Of a stretch of DNA of 5,434 nucleotides, positions 5,365 to 5,434 are shown piece after piece; the stretch's first letter is position 1, and every line of letters begins with the position of its first letter. The stretch spans positions 1-5,434 of the forward strand of contig JADGQG010000132.1 in assembly GCA_017882025.1 (NCBI GenBank). Reading direction: 5' to 3'. The notes below the pieces were generated by a model. It ran no database searches, was not told the DNA's origin, and saw only the letters and a list, made by a program, of their open reading frames with translations. The translations under genes and the position numbers were made by a program. The stretch comes from Chloroflexota bacterium. GTDB lineage: Bacteria; Chloroflexota; Limnocylindria; Limnocylindrales; CSP1-4.

Positions 5365-5434
5365 CTGCCGCCACCACCCAGACGGCCGGCCCCGGACGCG
5401 CTTCGCGCTTTGTGCGCCGGGTCCCCCTCCACGT
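5361..5434 (+). CDS. aglG: Probable AglG-type second permease, N-terminal fragment (cut by window end)
   Basis: ATG 5361 overlaps the preceding TGA (ATGA, 5361-5364), with AGGAGG (5348-5353) seven bases upstream. Only 24 complete codons are present (MTAATTQTAGPGRASRFVRR then VPLH), a hydrophilic, basic cytoplasmic tail that ends where a first membrane segment could begin. The sequence alone does not identify the family. The call rests on position, because AglF-type genes are normally followed by the partner permease, and on the tight overlap. An ATPase or glucosidase is less likely given the basic, low-complexity N-terminus. Confidence 0.65.
   Translation, partial: MTAATTQTAGPGRASRFVRRVPLH

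Overview
The window looks like chromosomal DNA from a high-GC, free-living heterotrophic bacterium. I see no mobile element, phage gene, CRISPR array or RNA gene. The solute-binding lipoprotein has a long Ala/Ser linker with serine every fourth residue, and the coding is very GC-rich with ATGA overlaps, TTG/GTG starts and AGGAGG ribosome sites. This fits the GC-rich Chloroflexota (Limnocylindria/Ellin6529-like lineages), with Actinomycetota as the main alternative. The assignment is inferred from style only.

Layout: all genes are on the + strand, in two blocks. Block 1 (1-1529) holds the C-terminal 156 residues of an amylo-alpha-1,6-glucosidase/glycogen-debranching-type glycoside hydrolase, joined by an ATGA overlap to a complete family-4 (GT-B) glycosyltransferase. 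A GC-rich hairpin lies 33 bases beyond the glycosyltransferase stop. The intergenic stretch (1530-1826) then carries a 12-bp direct repeat pair, a sigma70-like promoter (TTGACG, 16 bp, GATAAT) and overlapping inverted repeats at the predicted transcription start that look like a LacI-family operator.

Block 2 (1827 to the window end) is a sugar-uptake operon: a LacI-family repressor (TTG start), a possible 20-codon linking ORF, an AglE-type alpha-glucoside-binding lipoprotein (GTG start), a perfect 35-nt intercistronic inverted repeat, an AglF-type permease, and the first 24 codons of what should be the AglG-type partner permease (ATGA overlap).

How it works together (inference): the repressor would sense an alpha-glucoside or a related sugar and control its own promoter, and with it the downstream importer. 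The binding lipoprotein captures the sugar outside the membrane and the two permeases move it in. The ATPase and intracellular glucosidase are not in view. The hairpin between binding protein and permease probably makes the binding protein more abundant than the membrane subunits, as known for malE-malF. Block 1 is also alpha-glucan metabolism, so the locus is thematically coherent. I did not find a clearly new biological system. The most interesting parts are the regulatory architecture and the small overlapping ORF.
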